Origin: Nannobrachium achirus
Taxonomy: Eukaryota > Chordata > Actinopteri > Myctophiformes > Myctophidae
Direction: 5' to 3'
Assembly (NCBI GenBank): GCA_963921795.1
Contig: OY997642.1
Span: 1,843,079-1,907,078 of the forward strand
Length of the DNA: 64,000 nucleotides
Below the pieces are notes generated by a model that did no database searches, was not told the DNA's origin, and saw only the letters and a program-made list of their open reading frames with translations. The stretch's first letter is position 1. Each line of letters opens with the position of its first letter. This document shows positions 25,621 through 37,497 of the stretch, piece after piece. A program made the position numbers and the translations under genes.

Positions 25621-25775
25621 GTGGAGCTATGGGTGGAGCAATGGGTGGAGGTATGGGTGGAGCTATGGGTGGAGGTATGGGTGGAGCTATGGGTGGAGCT
25701 ATGGGTGGAGGTATGGGTGGAGCTATGGGTGGAGGTATGGGTGGAGCTATGGGTGGAGCTATGGGTGGAGCTAGT
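25621..25775. repeat. 14-bp minisatellite (GGTGGAGCTATG)
   Basis: About eleven units of GTGGAGCTATGG or GTGGAGGTATGG type in the E12/E13 intron, close in sequence to the repeats at both neighbouring donors. Confidence 0.9.
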
Positions 25776-26120
25776 CTGGAATCACTTCACTTTACGAGGT
25801 TTGATCCGGTCGGGAGTGGAAACCACTTTACGTCATGTTGTAGTCCTAGACGTACTACACTTTGGCCGGAACTATCAACCGGATTCAGTTTTAACCCAAA
25901 ATATTCCCCTGCACCCAAGGACATAGTTTTAGGGCCTACCTAATAAACACCTTGATGTGGCGTAGTTTTGCTTTCGAAAAATTCATTTGATATGTGCATC
26001 TTTTAGTCCAACTCATAGCGACTGGCAAGACTACACTAGGCTACTGGAGCATTTTAATAGTGATTGGGGTAACAAACGAGGGGAACTAAATCAAAGCGAC
26101 GCCGCTTCTTCTAGTGGTTC

Positions 26121-26226
26121 TTCTGAGGCTGTGTGTTTACAGGGTGGAGGTACCTGAGGCTGTGTGTTTACAGGGTGGAGGTACCTGAGGCTGTGTGTTT
26201 ACGGGTGGAGCTATGGGTGGAGGTAC
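26121..26226. repeat. Tandem copies of the E12 end and donor
   Basis: Three copies of AACACACAGCCTCAG|gtacct on the amph strand (donor GT at about 26226, 26184 and 26153). The first step is 42 bp and open, so the second donor would add VPPPIAPPVNTQPQ in frame; the third step is 31 bp. Confidence 0.9.
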
Positions 26227-26355
26227 CTGAGGCTGTGTGTTTACGGGCGGAGCCGGCAGGAACTCTCCTCCAAACAGGTCGATGATCTGCTCCTGAGCCA
26301 CCTCCTTGGTGGGCGTGGCCATGGGTGGAGGACGCACCGGGGGACCCTTTTTACC
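26227..26355 (-). CDS. amph: amph E12: proline-rich exon (KKGPPVRPPPM)
   Basis: Forty-three codons: GKKGPPVRPPPMATPTKEVA, then QEQIIDLFGGEFLPAPPVNT and QPQ. Human AMPH has [33 protein letters not shown]; here the FEDNF AP-2 appendage motif reads FGGEF, so that motif is lost. Acceptor gtgtgttcag, donor CAG|gtacct. The exon end and donor are repeated at 26121-26226. Confidence 0.92.
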
Positions 26356-26429
26356 CTGAACACACAACATAAAACAATACGTTTTGTTGTTGTTTGTTTG
26401 TCTGTCGAATTCCTGAGCCAATCGTTTGA

Positions 26430-26513
26430 TGACCGGTGGTCATTATAGTATAGTCTACTATACCATGACCGGTGGTCATTATAGTATAGTCTACTATACC
26501 ATGACCGATGGCA
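26430..26513. repeat. 32-bp x 2.5 repeat with internal palindrome
   Basis: GACCGGTGGTCATTATAGTA plus TAGTCTACTATACCAT repeated; ACCGGTGGT and TATAGTATAGTCTACTATA are near-palindromic. Confidence 0.8.
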
Positions 26514-26606
26514 GGTCATCAGATTATTTGCTCCGGACAGGAAATCAAATACGTCTCAGTGAATTCAAGGCTTCTACGGGGTGTGTAATTGATAGATTTG
26601 TTTGGG

Positions 26607-27001
26607 TTAAAGGACAACTTTGGTTTTTTACAACAAGGGTTCATATTTTAGATTGCAATTAAAGAATATAAAAGATGGGTGTTAAATTGATTTCATTTAC
26701 TTCTTTATATTGTTCTAGGGATTCTTATTTCAGTGTTTGGGGTCATGCGTACAAGTGGCTAAATATTTCATTTTACACAGAATAAGCCCATTCCCAAGAT
26801 ACAACGCAACCTTTCATGGTTGGATGTGACTTATGGGGGCTAGAAGTGTTACTGTAAATAGCAATAAAGAAACTGCTGGCTTATTGTGTCTAAAAAGACA
26901 TATTTAGCCACTTGTATGCATGCCCCCATGCGTACGCATGCCCCACATTTTAGCTTGGTAAATATGAACTCTTGTTGTAAAAAAACAAAGTTTTCCTTTA
27001 A
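26607..27001. mobile_element. MITE with TTAA ends
   Basis: TTAAAGGACAACTTTGGTTT at the left and AAACAAAGTTTTCCTTTAA at the right, inverted repeats of about 45 bp with TTAA target sites (piggyBac/Kolobok-like). Confidence 0.82.
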
Positions 27002-27297
27002 GGACTCCTTGAAGAAATACACATAATACAGTAAATAATGTGTTGTATTCGTGTAAGTCCATCTAACATAGAGGTGTTATTTTCTCTCTAAGAAAGTTGA
27101 CCTAGAAGGGCTAGAATAAGAGTAAATAAAAATAGATAATTATGTTCTATAGACTAGTAACACCAGTACTACAGTAGCTCCTACAACACTATGATGTTTT
27201 ACTCACCAGAACAAACAGAACACATGAGCAGGAAAGGAAAGAATAATACATCCAATCAACCATAGGAAAAATAGCTGTTTGTCAGTGAGGAATATTC

Positions 27298-27622
27298 TTC
27301 AGCACTTTTCAACCTATCTTCATATAATTGGTTCTCACTAATGTTCACCATGTTATAATGGAAGCCATTGTTCTCGCAATGATAAAAATCAAGGGGAAAT
27401 CTCGCTTTCGCGAACGCCCATCATTTCGACCGGAGGGTTAGCGACTCACTCCACGGAGGTTAAGGTTAGGGTGAGGGTTAGAGTCGGGTGTCGAAGAGAT
27501 GACATGTAGTAACAGCGACACGCTCCCAAAAATCTAAATATCTATATTTCTTTTTTTTTTGCTATTTTATTTTATGTACATTAGTGATGACCAATTATAT
27601 GAAGATAGGTTGAAAGTGCTGA
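27298..27622. mobile_element. MITE with about 45-bp inverted ends
   Basis: CAGCACTTTTCAACCTATCT and AGATAGGTTGAAAGTGCTG frame a 325-bp unit. No transposase. Confidence 0.8.
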
Positions 27623-27845
27623 AGTCGTCCTTTAATATTCTATATTATATAACAGTTATGGTAGTTCCCACAAAGTAATATGAATGGTTTAAATTGCTAT
27701 CTACGCGCGGTGCTAACGAGCATTACAGCACGGGTCTAATCAAACAAAGAAATAAGCTGTGCCAAGCTGAAGCTCTCCCTCTCCCAACACTATGCTAGTG
27801 GCTAGGCTAGCAGTTTTCATGTGAAGTTCAGGGACATGTGGCATA

Positions 27846-29404
<1,559 letters not shown>

Positions 29405-29582
29405 TTTAGTTTTTTTGTAACTGTTGTATAATCGCAATACTACACTTGATTATCGTCACATATGCACTTCTTGCTTAATTCTACCACAACTATCAATGAC
29501 ATGAGAGGCAGAGGGAAGGGAGGAAAGTACCTGATTTGGAGACTTGGATCTGGGTGGACCAGAGCAGACATACAGTATTTAC

Positions 29583-29721
29583 CTGGGAGGGGGACTTGGG
29601 CCTGGGTGGCCCGGGGGAGACGGGTCGCAGCATGTGATTGAAGCTGGCGTCTGGACTCTCAGGTGAGCTGTCGTCGTCCGGAGGCGACGGAGTTCTGGCC
29701 AGACGGAGAGGACCGGAGTCA
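29583..29721 (-). CDS. amph: amph E11: post-BAR proline/serine linker
   Basis: Begins SDSGPLRLARTPSPPDDDSS and ends PRPKSPSQ, 46 codons after the split serine. Human AMPH has SDSGPLRIAKTPSPPEE and ends RPRSPSQ. SP and TP sites here are of the kind phosphorylated in amphiphysin (family knowledge). Donor CAG|gtaaat. The acceptor TTCCACAG|TGAC is the last copy of an array of about 50. Confidence 0.94.
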
Positions 29722-31213
29722 CTGTGGAATGATACGAATAAAACCTGAGTCACTGTGGAACGATACACTGTGGAATGATACGAATAAAACCTGAGTCACT
29801 GTGGAATGATACGAATAAAACCTGGGTCACTGTGGAACGATACGAATGAAACTTGAGTCACTGTGGAACGATACACTGTGGAACGATACAAATGAAACCT
29901 GAGTCACTGTGGAACAATATGAATAAAACCTGAGTCACTGTGGAATGATACGAATAAAACCTGGGTCACTGTGGAACGATACGAATGAAACCTGAGTCAC
30001 TGTGGAATGATACGAATAAAACCTGGGTCACTGTGGAATGATACGAATAAAACCTGGGTCACTGTGGAATGATACGAATAAAACCTGGGTCACTGTGGAA
30101 TGATACGAATAAAACCTGGGTCACTGTGGAACGATACGAATGAAACCTGAGTCACTGTGGAATGATACGAATAAAACCTGGGTCACTGTGGAACGATACG
30201 AATGAAACCTGAGTCACTGTGGAATGATACGAATAAAACCTGGGTCACTGTGGAATGATACGAATAAAACCTGGGTCACTGTGGAACGATACACTGTGGA
30301 ACGATACAAATAAAACCGGAGTCACTGTGGAACGATACACTTTGGAACGATACAAATAAAACCTGGGTCACTGTGGAACGATACAAATGAAACTGGAGTC
30401 ACTGTGGAATGATACGAATAAAACCTGGGTCACTGTGGAATGATACGAATAAAACCTGGGTCACTGTGGAACGATACGAATGAAACCTGAGTCACTGTGG
30501 AATGATACGAATAAAACCTGGGTCACTGTGGAATGATACGAATAAAACCTGGGTCACTGTGGAATGATACGAATAAAACCTGGGTCACTGTGGAACGATA
30601 CACTGTGGAACGATACAAATAAAACCGGAGTCACTGTGGAACGATACACTTTGGAACGATACAAATAAAACCTGGGTCACTGTGGAACGATACAAATGAA
30701 ACTGGAGTCACTGTGGAACGATACAAATAAAACCACTGTGGAACGATACAAATAAAACTGGAGCCACTGCGGAACGATACAAATAAAACCACTGTGGAAC
30801 GATACAAATAAAACCTGGGTCACTGTGGAACGATACAAATAAAACTGGAGTCACTGTGGAACGATACAAATAAAACTGGAGTCACTGTGGAACGATACAA
30901 ATAAAACCACTGTGGAACGATACAAATAAAACTGGAGCCACTGCGGAACGATACAAATAAAACCACTGTGGAACGATACAAATAAAACCACTGTGGAACG
31001 ATACAAATAAAACCGGAGTCACTGTGGAACGATACAAATAAAACCACTGTGGAACGATACAAATAAAACTGGAGTCACTGTGGAACGATACAAATAAAAC
31101 CTGATTCACTGTGGAACGATACAAATAAAACCTGAGTCACTGTGGAACGATTCAAATAAAACCTGATTCACTGTGGAACGATTCAAATAAAACCTGAGTC
31201 ACTGTGGAACGAT
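29722..31213. repeat. 31-bp minisatellite built from the E11 3' splice site
   Basis: Unit (amph sense): a T-rich tract, then CGTTCCACAG|TGACTC. Roughly 50 units, including shortened 25- and 15-bp forms, run directly into the true acceptor of E11, whose first bases (TGACTCCGG) are partly included in the unit. Almost every unit thus carries a pyrimidine tract and an AG. Confidence 0.93.
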
Positions 31214-31834
31214 GCAGCCATTGACTGCGCTTTTTTTTTTTTTTTACTGAAGCCACGATGGTGTCCATTTTGTGGAAATTCACAATGTTGTCATATCGAT
31301 CAACAAGTTTTCTTGCACACAGAATAGAACGATTGTTACCGCTGCTACATAGATACGGGCCGGTTTCTCGCTGATCGATGCGATTTGAAGAAAGATTCCG
31401 AGATAAAGCTGCTTTTCTGCAGAGCAATGCATTGAAGCCAACGGAGATGATTCCCTTCCTGATGACCTCATCACCCCAAGGATCATGGGAGATTGAGTTT
31501 TCTTTCACCCAAGGGTCCCATTGACCGCCCTTTACTGTTATTTAATAGAGTAGCCCGCCGAGTCCTGACATCACTCGTTGGTTCCCAGAAGTCATTTCTC
31601 TATGGAGAATAACACTGGGTCATCTTAGAATCATCTCATATAGGACATGTGGTCCAAAAATAAAGAAACCGTCTTTGCGATATCGTCGGGGAGGTGACTC
31701 TGTATCGTTTACCATAGTCACTCATATTTTACATACGTGTGTTTCTGGCAAAAATGTAACTCATTTGGCGGCAGTAACGTAAGCTCTTGGTAGCTTCTTC
31801 ATTAGCTTGATGAATCATGAAAGGTTCCACTGAC

Positions 31835-31917
31835 CTGGGAGCTCCCTGGATGGTGAACATCTTGTCTGAATGCTGCTCTCCAAGCTTGGTCATCACTTCA
31901 TACAGCTGTTTACACAG
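31835..31917 (-). CDS. amph: amph E10: end of BAR domain (KLYEVMTKLGEQH)
   Basis: Eighty-three nt encode LCKQLYEVMTKLGEQHSDKM then FTIQGAP and two bases. This wording is specific for amphiphysin (human LCHKLYEVMTKLGDQHADKAFTIQGAP) and excludes BIN1. Acceptor ctgtgtctccag, donor CCCAG|gtcagt. The acceptor and the first 24 nt of the exon are repeated four times in tandem (see the repeat at 31891-32055). Confidence 0.95.
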
Positions 31918-32055
31918 CTGGAGACACAGAAACATCACTTCATACAGCTGTTTACACAGCTGGAGACACAAGAAACATCACTTCATACAGCTGTTTACAC
32001 AGCTGGAGACACAGAAACATCACTTCATACAGCTGTTTACACAGCTGGAGACAAG
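31891..32055. repeat. 42-bp x 4 repeat carrying the E10 acceptor and first codons
   Basis: Unit starts at 31891, 31933, 31976 and 32018 (spacing 42, 43, 42). In amph sense each holds ctgtgtctccag|CTGTGTAAACAGCTG, the acceptor and codons LCKQLYEVM. Using the acceptor at about 31960 would add 14 in-frame residues (LCKQLYEVMFLCLQ). Confidence 0.93.
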
Positions 32056-32235
32056 AAACAACCGTATGGAATGGAATTATCATTTAGATGTAGAAACGCT
32101 TTGTTTAACACTGTTCGGTGTTACATGAACATTGAACAGTGACAAACACTCCTAAAAGTATTAATGTTCCATGAACAAACTGGGTTTCTTTGATGGAACA
32201 TTAGTACAATAAAATGTCACTCTAAATTAACACCA

Positions 32236-32485
32236 GTACGGATGCTTCCCGAGCGCCTTCCTAGGAAGGTCCTCGATGCACGTCCCACTGGGAGGAGACC
32301 CCGTGGCAGACCAAAGACCAGATGGAGGGATTATATCTCCAAACTGGCTTGGGAACGCCTCGGTATACTCCCTGAGGGAGTGGAGGAAGTTGCTCGGGAT
32401 AAGGAAATCTGGAGGTCTCAGTTGGAACTGTTACCCCCGCGACCCGATTCCGGATAAGCGGTTGAAGATGGATGGATGGATGGAA
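32236..32485 (+). mobile_element. Rex3/RTE-type LINE 3' fragment
   Basis: Encodes PTGRRPRGRPKTRWRDYISK and EEVARDKEIWRS, the C-terminal signature of RTE-clade reverse transcriptases, and ends in (GATG)n. Heavily 5' truncated. Confidence 0.85.
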
Positions 32486-32489
32486 GACT

Positions 32490-33020
32490 CCCTAATCGGG
32501 AGATAAGCGCCCGTCAGGTCGCAGCGTGATTTGAGAGCAAAATGTGTAGGAGCAGTGTCCAAAAAAGTGTTGGAAAAAATCGGCCTGATGGTGGCGCTAT
32601 ATGGGACAGATCGATGGTGATGAGATGAGTGTAGACATACTGTGTACCGATTTGTGTGATTTTAGGGCAAAATCTGTAGGAGAAGTGTACAAAAATGTGT
32701 TTGAAAAAAATTGTCCTGATGGTGGCGCTATATGGGACAGATCCATGTTGAAGACATGAGTGTAGACCAAGTGTGTACGGATTTGCGTGATTTTAGGCCA
32801 AAATTTGTAGGAGCGGTGTCCAAAAATGTGTTTTGCAAGAATCGGCCTCATGGTGGCGCTAGAAGATGGTCATGTGAGAATTGATGGTTGAGGTTGTGGT
32901 TTGGCAGGCAAGGAGTGTGTGTGCAAAATTTGGCATGGATCGGATCAACTGTTGCAGAGATATGAGCAGGGGGAAAGTGTGACGTGTGACGTGTGACAGA
33001 CTGACAGACTGCTGGCAATG
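32490..33020. repeat. Dispersed element with 85-bp internal repeats (copy 1)
   Basis: Starts GACTCCCTAATCGGGAGATA as does 54044-54508. Internal units carry GATGGTGGCGCTATATGGGA and GTGTACCGATTTGTGTGA. Abuts the Rex3 tail. Confidence 0.75.
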
Positions 33021-33307
33021 CTGGCATTTGACAGACATCCATCCATAGACAAGTTGTGTTTCCTCTGTACTGCTTTTTAACATCATTGATTCTCAAACAC
33101 TTATCAAACACCAGTTTGATATGCATCAGACCAGGGTCCCCCTCATTTCAATCTCTGTTACCCCAGTCTACAATGTAAAATGCTCAAGTGTTTATTTAGG
33201 GGTCCATTTGGTTCCATTTGCAACATGATGACAGACAGTGCTTTACATTATCCACCTTCAGTGACCCCTCGACCTCCTGACCCTGACCCATGACCTTTGC
33301 CACTCAC

Positions 33308-33383
33308 CACAGAGATCTCGCGGTGGAACTTTGTTTCCAGGCTGGTGACGCTCTTGAAGGTGTCGATGTAGAACCCCACACGA
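33308..33383 (-). CDS. amph: amph E9: BAR domain (RVGFYIDTFKSV)
   Basis: One base completes the serine codon, then RVGFYIDTFKSVTSLETKFH and REISV follow. Human AMPH has RVGFYVNTFKNVSSLEAKFHKEIAV. Acceptor gttgtgtctccag with a (GTT)n tract just upstream; donor GTG|gtgagt. BAR helix 3. Confidence 0.95.
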
Positions 33384-33479
33384 CTGGAGACACAACAACA
33401 ACAACAACACGTTACTTCAGGGGTCTTCAACAGGGGGTCCTCAGAGTTATTACAGGGGGTGTGATATAGGTAGGTCATC

Positions 33480-34376
33480 TTGTATCAGTAGGACAGTGTG
33501 TGTATAGTCGACTCTAGTGGGTAGTTCATCTTGTATTAGTAGGACAGTACGTGTGTATGGTTATAATATAATAACCCACCTACCCCACAGAGTGGGGAGT
33601 TCATCTTGTATTAGTAGGACAGAGTGTGTATATAACATCTTGTATTAGTAGGACAGTGTGTGTATATAACATCTTGTATTAGTAGGACAGTGTGTATATA
33701 ACATCTTGTATCAGTAGGACAGAGTGTGTATATACCATCTTGTATCAGTAGGACAGAGTGTGTATATACCATCTTGTATTAGTAGTACAGAGTGTGTATA
33801 TACCATCTTGTATTAGTAGTACAGAGTGTGTATATAACATCTTGTATTAGTAGGACAGAGTGTATATAACATCTTGTATCAGTAGGACAGAGTGTATATA
33901 ACATCTTGTATCAGTAGGACAGAGTGTGTATATAACATCTTGTATTAGTAGGACAGAGTGTGTATATAACATCTTGTATTAGTAGGACAGAGTGTGTATA
34001 TAACATCTTGTATTAGTAGGACAGTGTGTGTATATAACATCTTGTATTAGTAGGACAGAGTGTGTATATAACATCTTGTATTAGTAGGACAGTGTGTATA
34101 TAACATCTTGTATTAGTAGGACAGAGTGTGTATATAACATCTTGTATTAGTAGGACAGTGTGAATATAACATCTTGTATTAGTAGGACAGTGTGTGTATA
34201 TAACATCTTGTATTAGTAGGACAGAGTGTGTATATAACATCTTGTATTAGTAGGACAGTGTGTATATAACATCTTGTATTAGTAGGACAGAGTGTGTATA
34301 TAACATCTTGTATTAGTAGGACAGTGTGAATATAACATCTTGTATTAGTAGGACAGTGTGTGTGTGTGTATAATAT
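33480..34376. repeat. 32-36 bp minisatellite between E8 and E9
   Basis: About 24 units of ACATCTTGTATTAGTAGGAC plus AG(A)GTGTGTATATA. At its left end (about 33563-33603) is a degraded copy of the E8 3' end with its donor, suggesting the array grew from a duplication of that border. Confidence 0.9.
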
Positions 34377-34380
34377 TTAG

Positions 34381-34592
34381 GGTGGCTGTGGCTCAGGAAG
34401 TAGAGCAGGTTGGCCAATGAGCCAATGGGTCGTTGGTTCACATCCCGGCTGCTCCTGTCTACATGTGGAAGTGTCCTTGGGCAAGACACTGAACCCCGCG
34501 TTGCCTCCAATGGTGTTAGCTTGTCAGTTGCCACCGTTAAAGCGCTTTGAGTTTGCAACTTGCTTAGAAAAGCACTATCATTATTATTATTA
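34381..34592 (+). mobile_element. tRNA-derived SINE
   Basis: GTGGCTCAGGAAGTAGAGCA (A box), CGTTGGTTCACATCCCGGC (B box), TTGGGCAAGACACTGAACCC and a tail AAAGCGCTTTGAG. Inserted between E8 and the array in its intron. Confidence 0.85.
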
Positions 34593-34600
34593 TAACTCAC

Positions 34601-34686
34601 CTGTCCCAGAGAGTAGGGAGTTCGTCTTGCAGACCAACATTTAATTCTTCAAAAACCTTCTGAGCTTTTTTCAACTCTTCATCAGC
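34601..34686 (-). CDS. amph: amph E8: BAR domain ([10 protein letters not shown])
   Basis: Eighty-six nt encode [20 protein letters not shown], then DELPTLWD and two bases of the next codon. Human AMPH has [27 protein letters not shown]. Acceptor tttcttttacag, donor GACAG|gtgagt. A 66-bp tandem repeat abuts the acceptor, and a degraded copy of the exon end plus donor lies at about 33563-33603 inside the next intron. Confidence 0.95.
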
Positions 34687-34690
34687 CTGT

Positions 34691-34892
34691 AAAAGAAACA
34701 GCAGCTGATCATCATGTCTACTGCTGTGCAATACTATAACCCAAACCACTGGAACCACTATAACAGCAGCTGATCATCATGTCTACTGCTGTGCAATACT
34801 ACAACCCAAACCACTGGAACCACTATAACAGCAGCTGATCATCATGTCCACTGCTGTGCAATACTACAACCCAAACCACTGGAACCATTATG
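34691..34892. repeat. 66-bp x 3 repeat abutting the E8 acceptor
   Basis: Three near-identical units beginning CAGCAGCTGATCATCATGTC end about 5 nt from the E8 acceptor, and the unit shares the CAGCTGCTGTT stretch next to that acceptor. Confidence 0.9.
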
Positions 34893-34915
34893 TTTTGCAT
34901 TGTTTTAACTATTAA

Positions 34916-34985
34916 AAAATAGCAGATCTACAAGCTCACAGTGCGGCACTTGGTGCTGTGCTGTGAGCTTGTAGAACTGCTAAAA
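34916..34985. repeat. Hairpin element (AGCAGATCTACAAGC family)
   Basis: AATAGCAGATCTACAAGCTC and its complement GTGAGCTTGTAGAACTGCTA around a GGCACTTGGTGCTG loop. Intron 7. Confidence 0.85.
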
Positions 34986-35038
34986 GATATTTTTTGCAGA
35001 TCTTTGAATATATCTTTTTAAAAGCATGACAGGCGTAC

Positions 35039-35077
35039 CTTCAGCATCTTGCGGTCGTTTCTCATCCCAGATGTGGC
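35039..35077 (-). CDS. amph: amph E7: 13-codon BAR linker exon
   Basis: Encodes ATSGMRNDRKMLK. It occupies the place of human SSKRKDESRISK, a poorly conserved loop between BAR helices 2 and 3. Acceptor atgaaccccgcag, donor AAG|gtacgc, phase 0. The call rests on position, frame and both splice sites more than on identity. Confidence 0.85.
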
Positions 35078-35161
35078 CTGCGGGGTTCATTCTATTGGTT
35101 AGTATTTGTACATGGATGTTTATTTATGAATAATTGCATTTGTAAATATTATAGGCTACAG

Positions 35162-35886
35162 CAGGGCTGGGCAACCTTAGGCACGGTGCCAACATTGGCA
35201 CAGGAGAGGGTGATCACTGGCACACTGGCACAAGTGTGCGAGAGAGGTGTTTTTTCTTGCGGTAAACATTCAAAAAAATGTCTAGTCAGTTTAGTTTAGT
35301 TAAGTCTCCCTCACATCTCTGAACAAATATTCTAACTGCTGATTGTAACTGGGGAGGGAGTCTGGGAGATAGGTGGGTTACTGCTCTAAGTCTATATAAC
35401 ATCCTGATGAGAGAGAACACATGTCTAAAGAAGAACAAACAACAGAGGTTGTTATAGCCATGTTTTATCAATGAATAAAAACACAAACCTCGGTTCGAAG
35501 TGAAGCGGTGAATTTCTATTCTATGTGTTCTAGAGCTATGAAATCTGTGTTCTAGATCTATACATTCTGTGTTCTAGATCTATACCTTCTATACTTCTAT
35601 ACTTTCTATGTGCTTTAGTTCTATATTTTTTATGAATTCTGAGTGGATGAATGGTTTTATCTGGAGGGCCAAATTGTCATGTGAAGCTTGACCAGTCCTC
35701 ACATCGGGACGCACGAGATGGACAAAGCCACTTCTTGGAAGCGGTTTTCACCGCTTCAAAAACTGTTGGAAATGTTCCATTTTGATGTGGTGTCATGATC
35801 AAACTGTTAATGTTGATATAATGGCACACTGACAATCAATAAAATGAAAACGTGGCACTTCATGTCAAAATGGTTGCCGACCCCTG
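35162..35886. mobile_element. hAT-like nonautonomous element
   Basis: Ends CAGGGCTGGGCAACCTTAGG and ATGGTTGCCGACCCCTG with 8-bp flanks GGCTACAG / GACTACAG (7 of 8). Contains GGCACGGTGCCA. Relatives at 53888-54712 and in part near 63180-63330. Confidence 0.85.
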
Positions 35887-36031
35887 GACTACAGTATGTG
35901 TTTATTCATGAATAGTATTTTGTAACTAACAGTCCTGTTATGTTGATGTGGTGCTCATACATACGGACAGACAGACAGACGTGGTCTCATGGTGGAGAAG
36001 AGAACAGTACAGTAGAGAGTATACTTACTAC

Positions 36032-36103
36032 CTGTAGAGTCTCCATGTGGTGACGAGCGCTGTCATAATCTATCAGCTTCCTGCTCCGCTTCGCCACGCG
36101 AGT
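36032..36103 (-). CDS. amph: amph E6: BAR domain (RSRKLIDYDSARHH)
   Basis: Twenty-four codons TRVAKRSRKLIDYDSARHHM then ETLQ. The KRSRKL patch is basic and sits on the membrane-facing side of BAR domains. Acceptor ctcctggtcag. Two donors lie three bases apart, CAG|gtagta and CAGGTA|gtaagt; the second is the better match to consensus and would add one valine and end the exon at 36029. Both keep phase 0. Confidence 0.94.
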
Positions 36104-36186
36104 CTGACCAGGAGACAACAATTATCAGTTATACTTTATGATTCATTAACAATCATCAGTTAAGAGCTTTGCACAAAGACTCGTTT

Positions 36187-36215
36187 CCCCCCCCCCCCCC
36201 CCCCCCCCCCCCCCC
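36187..36215. repeat. Poly-C tract (29 C)
   Basis: Uninterrupted C run; length is likely unreliable in assembly. Confidence 0.9.
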
Positions 36216-37231
36216 TTTCCTGCGTGATTAAAATGCAATGGATTTTGTCTGCAATGCTGTGCGGAATCCGCACTGCAGATCCGAATAGTAGTCATAAAAG
36301 GAGTTTTTACCGCATGCGAAAAGACGCACAAATCGAACTGGGTTTGATCGGGGGGAGAGGAAAAAAACGCACTGCCGCAGCCGCTTGCTGCACGGCAAAT
36401 TTGGAGCAGGTGTGCATGAGGTCATAGAGAATGATTGATGCAAAGCCCTTAACAATTTATGTTCATTAACAGTGTGAGTGTTAATATGAATCATCAGTTA
36501 CACTTTATGTTGCATTAACATCCTTTAACATGATCAAATAGATTAGAACTGCAGAGAGCTTCAAATGGTTCACAACGTCTGTTAGTGAACAGTAGAACTG
36601 TACAGTGTGTTACAATATAACATACGTAGAAGTAGAAATATGTCTATAAAAGATTTGATGTATCTGTGGCACAGACGCACAGTGTGTGCCACAGTTAAAG
36701 TTTTGGGCATAACATTGAATGAACTGCTAAATTCTGACCATTTGATAATGCAAAATAATGACACAAAAGGTTACATTATTCATCATATACAGTAAGTCCA
36801 TTCAAGGAGGTTAAGGTAGCCTATCCCACCGTGGCCAGACCACTGGGGGATATTTGGGGCCAAAGCCCCATTGAATGTGAGTGTTCCTGCGCTGGCCATC
36901 CGCCGACAAAACAAAAGGCTTGGCCTCTTCAATTATAATAGTTTAAGATAATAATACGAATCTGGGGGGTCCCTGCAACTAAATATTTTGAGATGGGGGT
37001 CCGTGGCCAAATACATATCATTTTGGGGGTCCTTCACATGAAAAGGTTTGAGAACCACTGCCACAGTAGTCTCTCAAGAACAGACTAACTGAGCTCCAGT
37101 TAAGTGAAAAGGACCTTTTCTTTGACGATGGCTGGCCAGATTGCTGACAGAAACATGGGTTTTTAAAAAAAACCTTAGAAGGATTCAAAAGACACTTATA
37201 GAATCGTGTCAAAATTCTAATTTTCACGATT

Positions 37232-37312
37232 TTTCAAAAATAGCAGGTCTACAAGCTTGCAGCGCGGCACTCGGTGCCGCACTGTGAGCTTGTATATCTG
37301 CTATTTTTCAAT
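37232..37312. repeat. Hairpin element (AGCAGATCTACAAGC family)
   Basis: AAAATAGCAGGTCTACAAGC, GCGGCACTCGGTGCCGC loop region, then TGTGAGCTTGTATATCTGCT. Long nearly perfect stem. Intron 5. Confidence 0.85.
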
Positions 37313-37401
37313 AGTTAAAGCATAAAATAATGATACACAAAATGTTTACCCATTCTAAATGGGTTAAGACAACGACAACATTAATGTAAGGGAACATTTA
37401 C

Positions 37402-37497
37402 CTTTAGATCAGGGAACTGCAGCAGATATGCATCCAGGTTCAGCAGGGTGGAGTCGATCAGTTTGTTATGGAAGTCTTCCCACAATGCATCACAGTC
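37402..37497 (-). CDS. amph: amph E5: BAR domain
   Basis: Thirty-two codons beginning DCDALWEDFHNKLIDSTLLN and ending YLLQFPDLK. Human AMPH has KCDVLWEDFHQKLVDGSLL here. Acceptor gcttcctttag, donor AAG|gtaaat, phase 0 on both sides. Part of BAR helix 2. Confidence 0.95.

Larger units (their letters stand above)
35887..37401. other. Introns 5 and 6 around E6
   Basis: Besides E6, the poly-C tract and a hairpin, holds a hAT-like right end near 37045-37060 (GGTTTGAGAACCACTGCC) preceded by GGGGGTCC-rich sequence from about 36960. Confidence 0.5.

Noticed and set aside
29722-31213. CRISPR-like regular array
   Set aside because: Units are contiguous without unique spacers, and the genome is a vertebrate. 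It is a minisatellite.
34381-34592. tRNA gene from A-box and B-box matches
   Set aside because: No cloverleaf can be formed; the rest of the unit and its tail are SINE sequence. The same applies to 44391, 56708 and 25311.
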